Shown here one piece after another: positions 50,771-60,297 of a stretch of DNA of 64,000 nt. Origin of the DNA: BOG-932 sp965276835. GTDB lineage: Bacteria; Pseudomonadota; Alphaproteobacteria; BOG-932; Roseiterribacteraceae. The stretch is taken from the NCBI GenBank assembly GCA_965276835.1, contig OZ255631.1:3968001-4032000 (forward strand). Reading direction: 5' to 3'. Both the position numbers and the translations under genes were made by a program. The notes under the pieces are model-generated. The model made no database searches. It was given only the letters and a program-made list of their open reading frames with translations, and was not told where the DNA came from. Position 1 is the first letter of the stretch. Each line of letters begins with the position of its first letter.

Positions 50771-52855
50771 ATGCGGGAGTTGCGTTCGACAGTGCTCGTC
50801 GCCGAAACCACGCCAAAAGCTGCCGACAAGTCTGAGGTTTCGGGCACGCTACCTGTCGCCCTGGATCATGCGCGCCGCCTGCTCGACACAAAGCCGGTTC
50901 TCGCCGAACAACAAGCCAATGAAATCCTCCGCGTTCTGCCGGAAAGTCCCGACGCCGCGCTAATCCTTGGGATTGCGAAGAGGCGAGGCGGGGATTTAAA
51001 CGCCGCGCGGACTTCACTCGCGGCGCTGGTTGCCGCCAGGCCCCTTTGGCCGACTGCCCGCTACGAACTCGGCCTGACCCTGGCTGCACTTGGATCGACC
51101 AATGAGGCGGAAGCCTTGCTCACGCAGGCAACCGAGCTCAATCCGCAGATGAGCGAGGCGTGGCGCGCGCTGGGCGATCTGGCGACTGAAGCTGGCGATA
51201 CTCAGGTCGCCGATGGTTTCTATGCCAAACAGATCAAGACTTCGGTCAACAACCCCGTCCTGATGGAAGCCGCGGCCGCTCTTGTCGAGAACCGTCTGGC
51301 CATCGCGGAACGGTCTCTGAAGGATTACCTGAAGCGCTATCCGACCGATGTCGCGGCGATCAGGATGCTGGCTGAAGTCGCGGCCCGAATCGGCCGATTC
51401 GCCGACGCGGAAACGCTGCTTCGCCGCTGCCTGGAATTGGCGCCCGGTTTCCACCCGGCCCGCCATAATTATTCCATGGCGCTTTTCCGTCAGGGCAAGG
51501 CGGCCGAGGCCCTGGCCGAAGTCGATAAGCTTCTGGCCCTCGACCCTTACGATCCCGGATATCGCAATCTGAAAGCGGCGATCCTCGGCCATCTCGGCGA
51601 CTACCCGCAGACAATCGCGGTCTATGCGGATGTCCTGCGCGATTACCCGAACCAGCCCAGAGTCTGGATGAGCTATGGGCATGCCCTGAAAACGGCCGGA
51701 CAGCTGGAGAAAAGCATTTCCGCCTATCGCCGCGCTATCGAACAGTTACCGCAGCTGGGCGAGGCATATTGGAGCCTGGCCAACCTCAAAACCTATCTTC
51801 TCAGCGACGGGGATATAGCCGCGATGGAGGCCCAGCTGGCGCGCGCGGACCTCCGCGATGAAGACCGCCTTCATTTCCATTTCGCGCTCGGCAAGGCGCT
51901 GGAGGATCGGGCCGATTTCGCTGCCTCCTTCACGCACTACGCCGCCGGCAATGCCATCCGCAAGGAACAGCTCGGCCACGAGTCCGAGAGGACAACTGCG
52001 CGGGTGAACCAGATGAAGACTTTTTTCACCCGCTCGTTTTTCGCCGAGCGCGCCGGCTTTGGCTGTGAAGCCGGCGATCCGATCTTCATCGTCGGACTGC
52101 CGCGATCCGGCTCGACTCTGATCGAGCAAATCCTGGCCAGCCACTTGGCTATCGAAGGGACGATGGAACTGCCCGACTTGGGGGCGATGGCCCTAGAACT
52201 CGGCGGACGGCGCAACCGAACCGACAAATCGCTGTACCCGGATATTCTCGCCGAGATGGACAGCGAACAGCTGAAAGCTTTGGGGGATGAGTATCTCACA
52301 CGAACGCGCGCGCAACGGAAAACCGCGCGGTCGCTCTTCATCGATAAGACACCGCAGAATTTCTTCCACATCGGGATGATCCAGCTGATCCTCCCAAACG
52401 CGAAGATCGTGGACGCCCGGCGCCATCCGCTCGGCGCGTGCCTCTCCGGTTTCAAGCAACACTTCGCGCGCGGCCAGGCCTTTTCCTACGGGCTTGAAGA
52501 CATTGGCCGGTACTACAGTGACTATGTCGCGCTCATGGCACATTTCGATGCCATCTTGCCGGGCAGGATTCATCGCGTCTTCTACGAGCGGATGGTGGAC
52601 GACACCGAAACCGAAGTCCGGCGTTTGCTTGACTATTGCGGGCTTGAATTCGAAGAGGCTTGCCTTCGTTTCCACGAAAACGACCGCGCCGTACGCACGC
52701 CGAGCTCAGAGCAGGTTCGCCAACCGATCTTCCGGGATGGGTTGGACCACTGGCAGCATTTCGAACCTTGGCTCGAGCCGCTGAAAAATACCTTGGGCGA
52801 TACGCTGGCCTTTTACCCTGCTGTCCCCAGCCCTGTGTGGCAAGCACCGGCATAG
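50771..52855 (+). CDS. TPR-repeat sulfotransferase
   Basis: The 694-residue protein has about ten TPR repeats (residues about 25-400, e.g. AWRALGDLATEAGDTQVADG and LGEAYWSLANLKTYLL), then a sulfotransferase domain with PIFIVGLPRSGSTLIEQIL (5' PAPS site, about residue 438) and VDARRHPLGACLSGF (3' site). Proteins of this make-up are common next to TonB-dependent receptors in alpha- and gammaproteobacteria. A sulfation target on the partner or its ligand is a guess. TTG 50762 is an alternative start. Confidence 0.88.
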   Translation: MRELRSTVLVAETTPKAADKSEVSGTLPVALDHARRLLDTKPVLAEQQANEILRVLPESPDAALILGIAKRRGGDLNAARTSLAALVAARPLWPTARYELGLTLAALGSTNEAEALLTQATELNPQMSEAWRALGDLATEAGDTQVADGFYAKQIKTSVNNPVLMEAAAALVENRLAIAERSLKDYLKRYPTDVAAIRMLAEVAARIGRFADAETLLRRCLELAPGFHPARHNYSMALFRQGKAAEALAEVDKLLALDPYDPGYRNLKAAILGHLGDYPQTIAVYADVLRDYPNQPRVWMSYGHALKTAGQLEKSISAYRRAIEQLPQLGEAYWSLANLKTYLLSDGDIAAMEAQLARADLRDEDRLHFHFALGKALEDRADFAASFTHYAAGNAIRKEQLGHESERTTARVNQMKTFFTRSFFAERAGFGCEAGDPIFIVGLPRSGSTLIEQILASHLAIEGTMELPDLGAMALELGGRRNRTDKSLYPDILAEMDSEQLKALGDEYLTRTRAQRKTARSLFIDKTPQNFFHIGMIQLILPNAKIVDARRHPLGACLSGFKQHFARGQAFSYGLEDIGRYYSDYVALMAHFDAILPGRIHRVFYERMVDDTETEVRRLLDYCGLEFEEACLRFHENDRAVRTPSSEQVRQPIFRDGLDHWQHFEPWLEPLKNTLGDTLAFYPAVPSPVWQAPA

Positions 52856-52911
52856 GAACGAGCCGAACCCAAAACCGCAAAGATCAACAGAATCGCAAAA
52901 GGGATCGTAAA

Positions 52912-55317
52912 ATGTCAGCAAGCAAAACGACCGTCGCCACACTCTGCCGCCGAGCCGCCAAATATAGCCTATTGGCCTCCACAGTTCTTGTCTGCGCACC
53001 GCTCGCCCTCGCGCAAGATCAGCCGACCGCGGCCAGCGGGGCCGGGCAACTGGAAGAAATCATCGTCACCGCTCAGAAGCGCGCGGAAAATCTCCAGAGC
53101 GTTCCGGTCAGCATCCAGGCATTAAGTGGCAAGTTGCTGGAACAGACCAATTCCACCGAGTTTAGCGATTACGCGAAGTTCCTGCCCAGTGTCGTGTACC
53201 AAACCATCGCGCCAAGCCAGACCTCAATCTACATGCGCGGCATCTCGATGGCGGGCGGGCAGGACGGCAACCATTCGGGTCCTTTGCCGACAGTCGGTGT
53301 CTATCTGGATGAGCAGCCGATCACCACCATCCTCGGGCAGTTGGATATCCATCTTTACGACGTCCAACGCATCGAGGCGCTGGCCGGCCCGCAGGGCACG
53401 CTGTTCGGGGCCAGTTCGGAATCAGGCACACTGCGTATCATCACGAATAAGCCCGACCCGACAAAGTTCAGCGCATCCTATGATGTCGAGTTGAACGAGT
53501 TCGCCCATGGCGGCGATCCGGGCAACGTCATCGAGGGTTACGTCAACGTCCCGCTGTCGGATCGGGTGGCCATCCGCATCGTCGGATATGAGGAAGGCGA
53601 TGCCGGCTACATCGATAATGTCCCCGGCACGCTGCACTATAAGGGAACCCCATACACACTGAACAACGCAGGGCTAGCCAAGGACGATTTCAACGGCGTG
53701 CAGACTTACGGTGGCCGCGCTGCGCTCGGCATTCAGCTTGACGACGATTGGACCATCACGCCCTCACTGATTGCCCAAGATCAACGATCCACCGGCATCT
53801 TCGGCTACAATCCAGCGGTCGGTGATTTGCAGGTGAAGCGCTACCAGCCGGACAGTAATCACGACCGTTGGGCACAGATGGCTCTTACGATTCAAGGCAA
53901 GATCGGCGACTTCGATATCGTCTATTCGGCAGGTTTCTTCGACCGCTCGCTCCAGGCACAAACTGATTACTCGGACTATACCACTGCCTACACGAATGAA
54001 TATAATGTGCACGGGATCCCCAACCCATGGGCCGCGTATTTCACCAACGCCACGGGACACCTGACCAATCCCACCCAGTTCGTTTTCGGCCGGGATCATT
54101 TCACCAAAGATACGCAGGAACTGCGGATTTCATCGCCAAACGACGACAGGTTCCGGTTCGTGGCGGGTCTGTTCTTCGAACGCCAAACTCACAAAATCAT
54201 GCAGGATTACGAGGTCGCGGGGCTTTCCCCGGCGTCGAGCGTGACCGGCTGGCCGGGCACGATCTGGCTGACCCAGGAAACGCGGGTCGATCGCGATCTC
54301 GCGGCATTCGAGCAGATGACTTATGATCTTACCGACCAACTCAGCATCATTGGCGGCGTGCGTGTATTCGAATCGCGCAATTCGCTATACGGCTTCTTCG
54401 GTTTCGGAAAAGGCAACCCATACAAGTCTTCAACGGGCGAAAACTCCCCGCATTGTCAGCTCGGAGCGATTTACGATGATGCTGCTTGCGCCAATTTGAA
54501 TAAAACCGTCGAAGAGGTGAATGCTACCTTCAAGGCCAGTATTCAATATAAGATCGACAGTGACCGGATGGTCTATGCGACAGCGTCCAGCGGCTTTCGA
54601 CCGGGTGGCGTGAACCGCTACGGCGATCTTCCGCCTTATACGTCCGATACGCTTTATAACTACGAACTTGGCTGGAAAACGACCTGGGATAACGGACAGG
54701 TTCGATGGAACGGCGCGGTGTTCTGGGAGAACTGGGATAATTTCCAGTTCGCGTTCCTTGGACAATTTAGCTTAACTCAGATCGCAAACGCCGGGTCGGC
54801 CACCGTTCGGGGCCTTGAATCCGACGTCACCTGGGCGATCGATCCGCATTGGACACTGTCGGGTGCGGGCAGCTTCATCAATTCCGAATTAACCTCAAAC
54901 GTCTGTCCAAATCTTAGTGGGAAAGGCTGTCCGCCTTATTCGGCACCCAGTGGCATACCGCTGCCCGTCACTCCGGCTGTAAAAGCCAACGCGACACTAC
55001 GTTATGACTACGATATCTCAGATACCATGACCGGGTTCCTTCAAGGATCGTCGGTGTTTCAGGGTCGTGCCACGTCCGATCTGCGCGTGCTTCAGGCACA
55101 ACAACTCGGCGCAATGGCGCCTTATATATCCTTCGACTTCTCCGCAGGCGTCGCACAGGATAATTGGACTGCGACCTTCTTTATCAAGAATGCGTTTGAC
55201 GAACGCGGCCAAATCTATCGCCTCGCGTCTTGCTCTGCCTGCATCCAGGATGGAAACAAATATATCGTTCCGATCCAGCCGCTGACCTTCGGTGTCAAAT
55301 TCGGGCAGAAGTTCTAG
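52912..55317 (+). CDS. TonB-dependent outer-membrane receptor
   Basis: An 801-residue receptor. The signal peptide ends in LAQ near residue 35, the TonB box region is LEEIIVTAQKRAENLQSVPV, the plug has SQTSIYMRGIS and IEALAGPQGTLFGASSESGT, and the barrel ends in PLTFGVKFGQKF with a C-terminal aromatic, as expected for outer-membrane insertion. The substrate is unknown. ATG 52912 is used. Its TAG stop is shared with the first base of the IS element, see the IS630 entry. Confidence 0.95.
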   Translation: MSASKTTVATLCRRAAKYSLLASTVLVCAPLALAQDQPTAASGAGQLEEIIVTAQKRAENLQSVPVSIQALSGKLLEQTNSTEFSDYAKFLPSVVYQTIAPSQTSIYMRGISMAGGQDGNHSGPLPTVGVYLDEQPITTILGQLDIHLYDVQRIEALAGPQGTLFGASSESGTLRIITNKPDPTKFSASYDVELNEFAHGGDPGNVIEGYVNVPLSDRVAIRIVGYEEGDAGYIDNVPGTLHYKGTPYTLNNAGLAKDDFNGVQTYGGRAALGIQLDDDWTITPSLIAQDQRSTGIFGYNPAVGDLQVKRYQPDSNHDRWAQMALTIQGKIGDFDIVYSAGFFDRSLQAQTDYSDYTTAYTNEYNVHGIPNPWAAYFTNATGHLTNPTQFVFGRDHFTKDTQELRISSPNDDRFRFVAGLFFERQTHKIMQDYEVAGLSPASSVTGWPGTIWLTQETRVDRDLAAFEQMTYDLTDQLSIIGGVRVFESRNSLYGFFGFGKGNPYKSSTGENSPHCQLGAIYDDAACANLNKTVEEVNATFKASIQYKIDSDRMVYATASSGFRPGGVNRYGDLPPYTSDTLYNYELGWKTTWDNGQVRWNGAVFWENWDNFQFAFLGQFSLTQIANAGSATVRGLESDVTWAIDPHWTLSGAGSFINSELTSNVCPNLSGKGCPPYSAPSGIPLPVTPAVKANATLRYDYDISDTMTGFLQGSSVFQGRATSDLRVLQAQQLGAMAPYISFDFSAGVAQDNWTATFFIKNAFDERGQIYRLASCSACIQDGNKYIVPIQPLTFGVKFGQKF

Positions 55318-55409
55318 AGCGTTTTGCGATCTGACGGATTGGGAAGTTTAGGATTCCCGAATGGCGCTTGTTCTGATTCAACATGCTGGCTGGAAGGAGG
55401 CCAGCATGA

Positions 55410-55772
55410 ATGACGCGAGCATATTCTCAGGATTTGCGTGATCGTGTGCTTTGCGCGGTCGAGGACGAAGGTCTTTCGCGCCGTGAAGCGGCCCGTAACT
55501 TTCGGATCAGTGAGACGGCGGCGATCCGCTGGGTTGAGGCGGCGCGATCTGGCCGTCGCACAGCGCTGTCACAAGGAGGAGACCGGCGCTCCCGGCTTCC
55601 GGCGCATGCCGAATGGCTGCTGGCGCTGATCGCGGCCGAGCCGGACTTGACGCTGATGGCCGTAGCCGAGCGGCTGATGACGACGCACGCGGTCAAGGCC
55701 GATGCCGGGATGCTGAGCCGGTTCTTCAACGGTCACGGGATCAGTTTTAAAAAAAAGCGTTCACGCCGATGA
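55410..55772 (+). CDS. IS630 transposase, first frame (DNA-binding part)
   Basis: A 120-residue frame with the N-terminal helix-turn-helix, TRAYSQDLRDRVLCAVEDEG and RREAARNFRISETAAIRWVE, typical of IS630 transposases. It ends just after a run of eight A (55749-55756). A change of frame by +1 (or loss of one A in the transcript) at this run joins it to the second frame to give about 314 residues. Confidence 0.9.
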   Translation: MTRAYSQDLRDRVLCAVEDEGLSRREAARNFRISETAAIRWVEAARSGRRTALSQGGDRRSRLPAHAEWLLALIAAEPDLTLMAVAERLMTTHAVKADAGMLSRFFNGHGISFKKKRSRR

Positions 55773-55788
55773 GCAGAACCGGCCTGAC

Positions 55789-56355
55789 GTGGCTGTTGCC
55801 CGTCAAGCCTGGCGCGTCGATCAGGCTAACCTTGCCGCCCATCGCCTGATCTTTCTCGATGAGACCGGCGCCACCACGAACATGGTTCGCACCTATGGTC
55901 GGGCGCCGCGCGGGCAGCGGGTCAAAGGCTATGCGCCGCATGGCCACTGGAAGGTGACGACCTTTGTCGCGGGTCTTTGCAAGGACGGATGGGTCGCTCC
56001 CTTCGTCATAGACCAGCCGATGAACCGCGCCATCTTTACGCAGTATGTCGAACGCGTTCTCCTACCCGAGATCAGAGCCGGCGACATCGTCATTCTCGAC
56101 AATCTGTCCAGCCACAAAGGGGAAAAGGCGGCCGGCCTGATCACCGAGCGTGGTGCCAAACTCCTCTTCCTGCCGCCCTACAGCCCAGACCTCAATCCAA
56201 TCGAGATGGCCTTCGCAAAGCTTAAGACATTGCTGCGAAAAGCAGCAGAGCGATCCAAAGAAGCCCTCTGGAATCGCATCGGCGCTCTTCTCGATGCTTT
56301 CTCAACTGAGGAATGCCAAAACTATATCAAGCACGCAGGGTACAAACCCGTATGA
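55789..56355 (+). CDS. IS630 transposase, second frame (DDE catalytic part)
   Basis: A 188-residue frame with the three acidic residues: Asp in LIFLDETGATT, Asp in IVILDNLSSHK and Glu in SPDLNPIEMAFAKLK, with 34 residues between the last two (DD34E). It is marked from GTG 55789, but the frame is open back to the A run and reads KKSVHADEQNRPDVAVARQ there, so it is normally made as a fusion with the first frame. Confidence 0.9.
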   Translation: MAVARQAWRVDQANLAAHRLIFLDETGATTNMVRTYGRAPRGQRVKGYAPHGHWKVTTFVAGLCKDGWVAPFVIDQPMNRAIFTQYVERVLLPEIRAGDIVILDNLSSHKGEKAAGLITERGAKLLFLPPYSPDLNPIEMAFAKLKTLLRKAAERSKEALWNRIGALLDAFSTEECQNYIKHAGYKPV

Positions 56356-56390
56356 TCACAAAATGCTCTAGACTACAGGAATCTCGAAAA

Positions 56391-56417
56391 GGGTGCCCGC
56401 CAGAACGGCAGGCACCC
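56391..56417. terminator. Terminator hairpin beyond the IS element
   Basis: GGGTGCC at 56391-56397 pairs with GGCACCC at 56411-56417, with extra CGCC/GGC pairing inside. It is 23 bases past the IS right end and just before the stop of the convergent peptidase. It was probably the terminator of the TonB-receptor gene and is now cut off by the IS. Confidence 0.6.
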
Positions 56418-56421
56418 CCTT

Positions 56422-57846
56422 CTACTTCATCTTCCCAAGGTCTTTCATCAGCCGATAGCTGAACTCCAGCTCCTCTTTATATGCCTCTATGCCCACGCGT
56501 TCGTCCCTGCCATGAGCGCGCTGGTCTTCAAGATCCTGGAATATGCCGTCCACGCCGTAACTCGGCATGCCGCCTGCGCGGGTAAAGGCGCTGTCCGACG
56601 CACCGGCGGACATCTCCGGCAACACCGGCAGGCCGCCCCACATCTCCTTGCCCAGCTTGTCCACCTCCCCAAAAATTCTCGGGTCAATCGCCGATTCCGG
56701 GCTGATATCCGGGGGGTAGATCACGCTCAGTTTAATCGACGGGTCAGCAACCGCGTCCGTAATCGCCTTCTCGACCGAGGCCTGGGATTCGCCGGGAATG
56801 ACGCGGCACTGGATCACCGCATTCGCGATCTCCGGTAACGCGCTTTCGCTGCGGCCACCCGAGATTTCGGTCGCGACGCAGGTCGTCCGCATGATCACGT
56901 TGGTATCGACAGTCGCTGTCAGCCGCTCCACGGCGGCCGGATCGGGCGAGGGACCTGCGACCGAATACATGTCGGCTTGCACTTGCCCGGTCTCAAGCTT
57001 CGCGCGCGCGCCGAAATAGGCCTTGGCGGTAGGCGTCAAATGCAGCGGGAACTGATAATGGGCCAGGCGGTCCAGTCCGGCGGCCATATGATAGATCGGG
57101 TTGGCCGGTGTCGGCTCGGAGCTGTGCCCGCCCTTGTCATGCCCCTCCAACCCGAAAGTCATGTATTGCTTCTCGCTGGTCTGGATACCCAGGTAGAGTT
57201 TCTTACCGTTCTCCGAGGCGGCATCGCCGGAATCCGGATTGATGACGAACTCGGCATTGATCAGGTCGCGGTGGTTTTTTATCAGCCAATCGACGCCGTT
57301 CGCGTCGCCGCCCGCCTCCTCATCGGCGGTAAAGGCGACGATGATGTCGCGGTCGGGCTTATATCCCTCCGTCTTCAGCCGGATCAGCGCGGTCAATGTC
57401 GAAGCGTCCTGCCCTTTCATATCGATCGTGCCGCGCCCATAGAGCCAACCGTCGTTCTCGGTCAGCTTGAAGGGATCGTACGTCCAGTCGCGCTTGTCCG
57501 CCTCGACCACGTCCAGATGGCAGATAAACAGCACGGGTTTCAGCTTGCCGGTGCCTTTCAGCCTGACCACGATGTTCCCTTTTATCGGGTGATCCGGCGG
57601 CGCCAGAAGGTTGAAATCGTCGTTGGAGAAACCCGCCGCGGTCAGCCGCTCGGCGATCAGATGGGTCAGGCCCGTCGAGCCGTTCACATGGGTGCTATCG
57701 ACCTCGATCAACTGCTTCAGGACATCCCGCCCGAAAACATTCCAGTCAATTTTGGGGGTTTCAGCCAAACTTGCCGGCGCGACTGTCAGCAACAATATCG
57801 ACAAGAATCCTGCCGCAATCGCGGGATGTGTCTTCGTCATCATCAT
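56422..57846 (-). CDS. M20 family metallopeptidase, secreted
   Basis: After a signal peptide (AIAAGFLSILLLTVAPASLA) the protein has FICHLDVVEADKRDW (first metal ligands), YGRGTIDMKGQDAS and FTADEEAGGDANG (general base Glu), the M20 motifs of carboxy- and dipeptidases. It may act in the periplasm on peptides. ATG 57846, 57843 and 57840 are consecutive; the AAAGGA site favours the last. The substrate is unknown. Confidence 0.9.
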   Translation of the reverse strand: MMMTKTHPAIAAGFLSILLLTVAPASLAETPKIDWNVFGRDVLKQLIEVDSTHVNGSTGLTHLIAERLTAAGFSNDDFNLLAPPDHPIKGNIVVRLKGTGKLKPVLFICHLDVVEADKRDWTYDPFKLTENDGWLYGRGTIDMKGQDASTLTALIRLKTEGYKPDRDIIVAFTADEEAGGDANGVDWLIKNHRDLINAEFVINPDSGDAASENGKKLYLGIQTSEKQYMTFGLEGHDKGGHSSEPTPANPIYHMAAGLDRLAHYQFPLHLTPTAKAYFGARAKLETGQVQADMYSVAGPSPDPAAVERLTATVDTNVIMRTTCVATEISGGRSESALPEIANAVIQCRVIPGESQASVEKAITDAVADPSIKLSVIYPPDISPESAIDPRIFGEVDKLGKEMWGGLPVLPEMSAGASDSAFTRAGGMPSYGVDGIFQDLEDQRAHGRDERVGIEAYKEELEFSYRLMKDLGKMK

Positions 57847-57851
57847 TCCTT

Positions 57852-58784
57852 TCAATCGAGCGGCACCGTTCCGATCGGCGGAAGTTCATCCGGGGCAGCC
57901 GGCCCGTGCCGCCGACGCGGCAAGACAGGCCCGATTTCGACCATGATGACGCCCAATAGAACCAGGCCGCAACCGACGGCCGCCAACACTGTCAGCCGTT
58001 CCCCCAACAGGATCGCGGCAGCCAGCGCGGCGAACACGCTTTCCATCGACATGATCAACGCCGCCTCGGTCGCCGGCGTGTGACGCTGAGCGACGATCTG
58101 AAACGTGTAGCCCAGTCCACCGGATAGGATACCGGCATAAAGGATGGTCGGCAGGGCGCCACGCAATTCCTCCAGATTGACCGGTTCCACCGCAAAGCCG
58201 GCGGCAGTGCCAAACATCGCGGTCATCGAATATTGCAGCAGGCACAGAAAGAACGGGCGGTTGGTCTGTTTCAGAAAGATCGACACCAGGACGATGTGCA
58301 GCGCGTAAAGTACCGCCGACCCGACAACCAAGAAGTCGCCGCGCGTCAGCGGCGCAGCGCCCTCATCCGCCAGAAGCCACGCGCCCAGCAAGGATACCGC
58401 GACCGCCGCCAGAACCATCGGCCGCACCCGCGTCCGCACCACGACCCAGCCGACGAACGGAACGAAAGCGATATAGAGCGCGGTCAGAAACCCGGCATTG
58501 GTGACGGACGTCGAATTAAGCGCGACCTGCTGAATTGTGGAGCCGGAAAGCAGCGCGACGCCAATTGCCAATCCCAACAACCAGTCCCGGCGCTTAAGTA
58601 TATGCTCACCCGTTCGGGCCTCCCGCCAAGCCAAGGGGACCAATAGCAGCGCCGACAGAAAAAAACGGCCGCCAACAAACAGAAACGGGCCAATCGCGCC
58701 ATTACCGATCTTCTGCGCGACGAACGCCGACCCCCAGATCATTGCCGTCAGCAATAAAAGAAGATCCGCCCTCAGACGCGTCAT
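57852..58784 (-). CDS. EamA/DMT-family transporter
   Basis: About ten membrane segments in two EamA halves, with LLLLTAMIWGSAFVAQKIG at the start, NAGFLTALYIAFVPFVGWVV in the first half and LIMSMESVFAALAAAILLGE in the second. These drug/metabolite transporters export amino acids or other small molecules. It overlaps the next gene by four bases. Confidence 0.9.
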   Translation of the reverse strand: MTRLRADLLLLLTAMIWGSAFVAQKIGNGAIGPFLFVGGRFFLSALLLVPLAWREARTGEHILKRRDWLLGLAIGVALLSGSTIQQVALNSTSVTNAGFLTALYIAFVPFVGWVVVRTRVRPMVLAAVAVSLLGAWLLADEGAAPLTRGDFLVVGSAVLYALHIVLVSIFLKQTNRPFFLCLLQYSMTAMFGTAAGFAVEPVNLEELRGALPTILYAGILSGGLGYTFQIVAQRHTPATEAALIMSMESVFAALAAAILLGERLTVLAAVGCGLVLLGVIMVEIGPVLPRRRHGPAAPDELPPIGTVPLD

Positions 58785-60118
58785 GCCTCTTGCCCCGCCT
58801 CCAACGCAGCCAGCTCTGTCGCATGGGCATGCAGCCGCCCCTTATAGAAGGGGTAAAGCGGAATACTGGTCAGCAGGATCGCAATGGCGATCACCAGCAA
58901 ATCCCAATCCGATTTCCAGATGACCCACAGCGAAAACACAGCGGCGATCACAGCCATGATCCTGTAGCGCGTCGCATCGGGCGCGCTGGCGGGCTGAAGC
59001 CGGAACAGGGCGATGGAACTGTAGACATAGCAGATCATGGAAAAAACGACCGACACATCGATCAGCTTGCTGAACTGCTGGCCGATCGTCGGCGATGTCG
59101 TCGCGAACGCCGCAATCGTCATCAAGACACCGTGAACCAACAGGCTTCGCACTGGAATGCCCCGGCGATCCACGCGCCCGAACAGGGCGGGAAACGCTCC
59201 ATCCTCGGCTGCGGCTTTCGCGGTCGCCGCCGACACAAGCGTCCATCCGCCATGGGTGCCGCTTGCCTTCAGGATGGTGGTGAAGATCAGGAGCGTCGCC
59301 GCGGCCGGGCCGAAGATTTGCCTGGCGACGATGGCAAAGGGTGCCGACGAAGCTGCCAATTCTTTCGCCGGCACGATCCCCATCAGCACGGTGCAGGACG
59401 CGACATAGATCACCGCGGCCAGCGCGACACCGCCCACCGCCGCGATCGGCAGATTCCGCCGCGGATTCTCCACCACCTCAACCGCGACAGCTGCGCTTTC
59501 CAGACCGGTAAACGCCCAGAACACTTGAATAAGAAGCGCCGGAATCGCAGCCGATGCCGACTGGCCGGAAACGTTCCAGGAATCCATGAAAAGATGGGGA
59601 TCGAAGTAGAACCAGCCGAATATGCCGATGACGAGGATCGGCGCCAGCCCGATCAGCATCGCCACGGCTTCAATCGTGCCGACGACTCGGGGGCCTATGA
59701 TGTTCGCGCCAACCATCACCCAAATGACCACGGATGTCGTCGCGGCGGAGATCAGCGGCGGCTTCAGGGCAGGAAGCAGCTCCTCCACATAGCCTGTGAC
59801 CGCCAGCGCGATGCTAACATTCCCAACCCAGCAGGAAATCCAATAGACGTAATTGGTCTGGAAACCGAAATATCGCCCCAGTGTCGCCCTTGCATAGGCA
59901 TAAGGGCCGCCGGCCCACGGCGCTAATACGCCCAATCGTGCAAATATGCCGGCGATCAGAAGGGCGCCCGCCGTCGCAAGGCCCCAGGCGAAGACCGATA
60001 TTCCACCGACCGCTCCCAGTGTCGCCGGCAGCAGGAACAGACCCGATCCCACCATATTGCCGGTAACGAACATCGTGGCCAGAAACGGCCCGAGCTTTTT
60101 GGGTTCCGCTGTTGTCAT
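58781..60118 (-). CDS. APC-family amino acid transporter (AdiC/antiporter-like)
   Basis: Twelve membrane segments. FVTGNMVGSGLFLLPATLG (about residues 17-35) is the substrate-binding GSG region, with the middle block FWAFTGLESAAVAVEVVENP typical of AdiC/CadB-like antiporters. ATG 60118 gives 445 residues; the frame upstream is not conserved. It is the first gene of a pair with the EamA exporter. The gap 60119-60297 shows no clear gene. Confidence 0.9.
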   Translation of the reverse strand: MTTAEPKKLGPFLATMFVTGNMVGSGLFLLPATLGAVGGISVFAWGLATAGALLIAGIFARLGVLAPWAGGPYAYARATLGRYFGFQTNYVYWISCWVGNVSIALAVTGYVEELLPALKPPLISAATTSVVIWVMVGANIIGPRVVGTIEAVAMLIGLAPILVIGIFGWFYFDPHLFMDSWNVSGQSASAAIPALLIQVFWAFTGLESAAVAVEVVENPRRNLPIAAVGGVALAAVIYVASCTVLMGIVPAKELAASSAPFAIVARQIFGPAAATLLIFTTILKASGTHGGWTLVSAATAKAAAEDGAFPALFGRVDRRGIPVRSLLVHGVLMTIAAFATTSPTIGQQFSKLIDVSVVFSMICYVYSSIALFRLQPASAPDATRYRIMAVIAAVFSLWVIWKSDWDLLVIAIAILLTSIPLYPFYKGRLHAHATELAALEAGQEA

Positions 60119-60297
60119 GCAATCCGCGTCGGTGTCGGCAAGCACTATGCCCAGTCCCCCGCGTGCCGTCGATAAGCGCGTTGTTCGCCACGCGGGAAAA
60201 TTGGATATTGGCGGAAATTGAAGACGTCCCCGGCTCAACCCCCGGCGCAAAAACGGCGTCTGGTATTTTCAGAAACTGGTGCATGAGGCACGGCGGC

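Larger units (their letters stand above)
55317..56368 (+). mobile_element. IS630-family insertion sequence, complete
   Basis: The 1052-bp element has imperfect terminal inverted repeats: GAGCGTTTTGCGATCTGAC at the left and, read inward from the right, GAGCATTTTGTGATCATAC. It is flanked by TA on both sides (55315-55316 and 56369-56370), the IS630 target duplication. It encodes a transposase split in two frames. Both repeat ends and both frames look intact, so the copy may be active. Confidence 0.95.

Noticed and set aside
60119..60297. Possible structured RNA between comM and the APC transporter
   Set aside because: Some GC-rich self-complementary bits (CCCCGGCTCAACCCCCGG), but no tmRNA, 4.5S, RNase P or tRNA signature could be confirmed.
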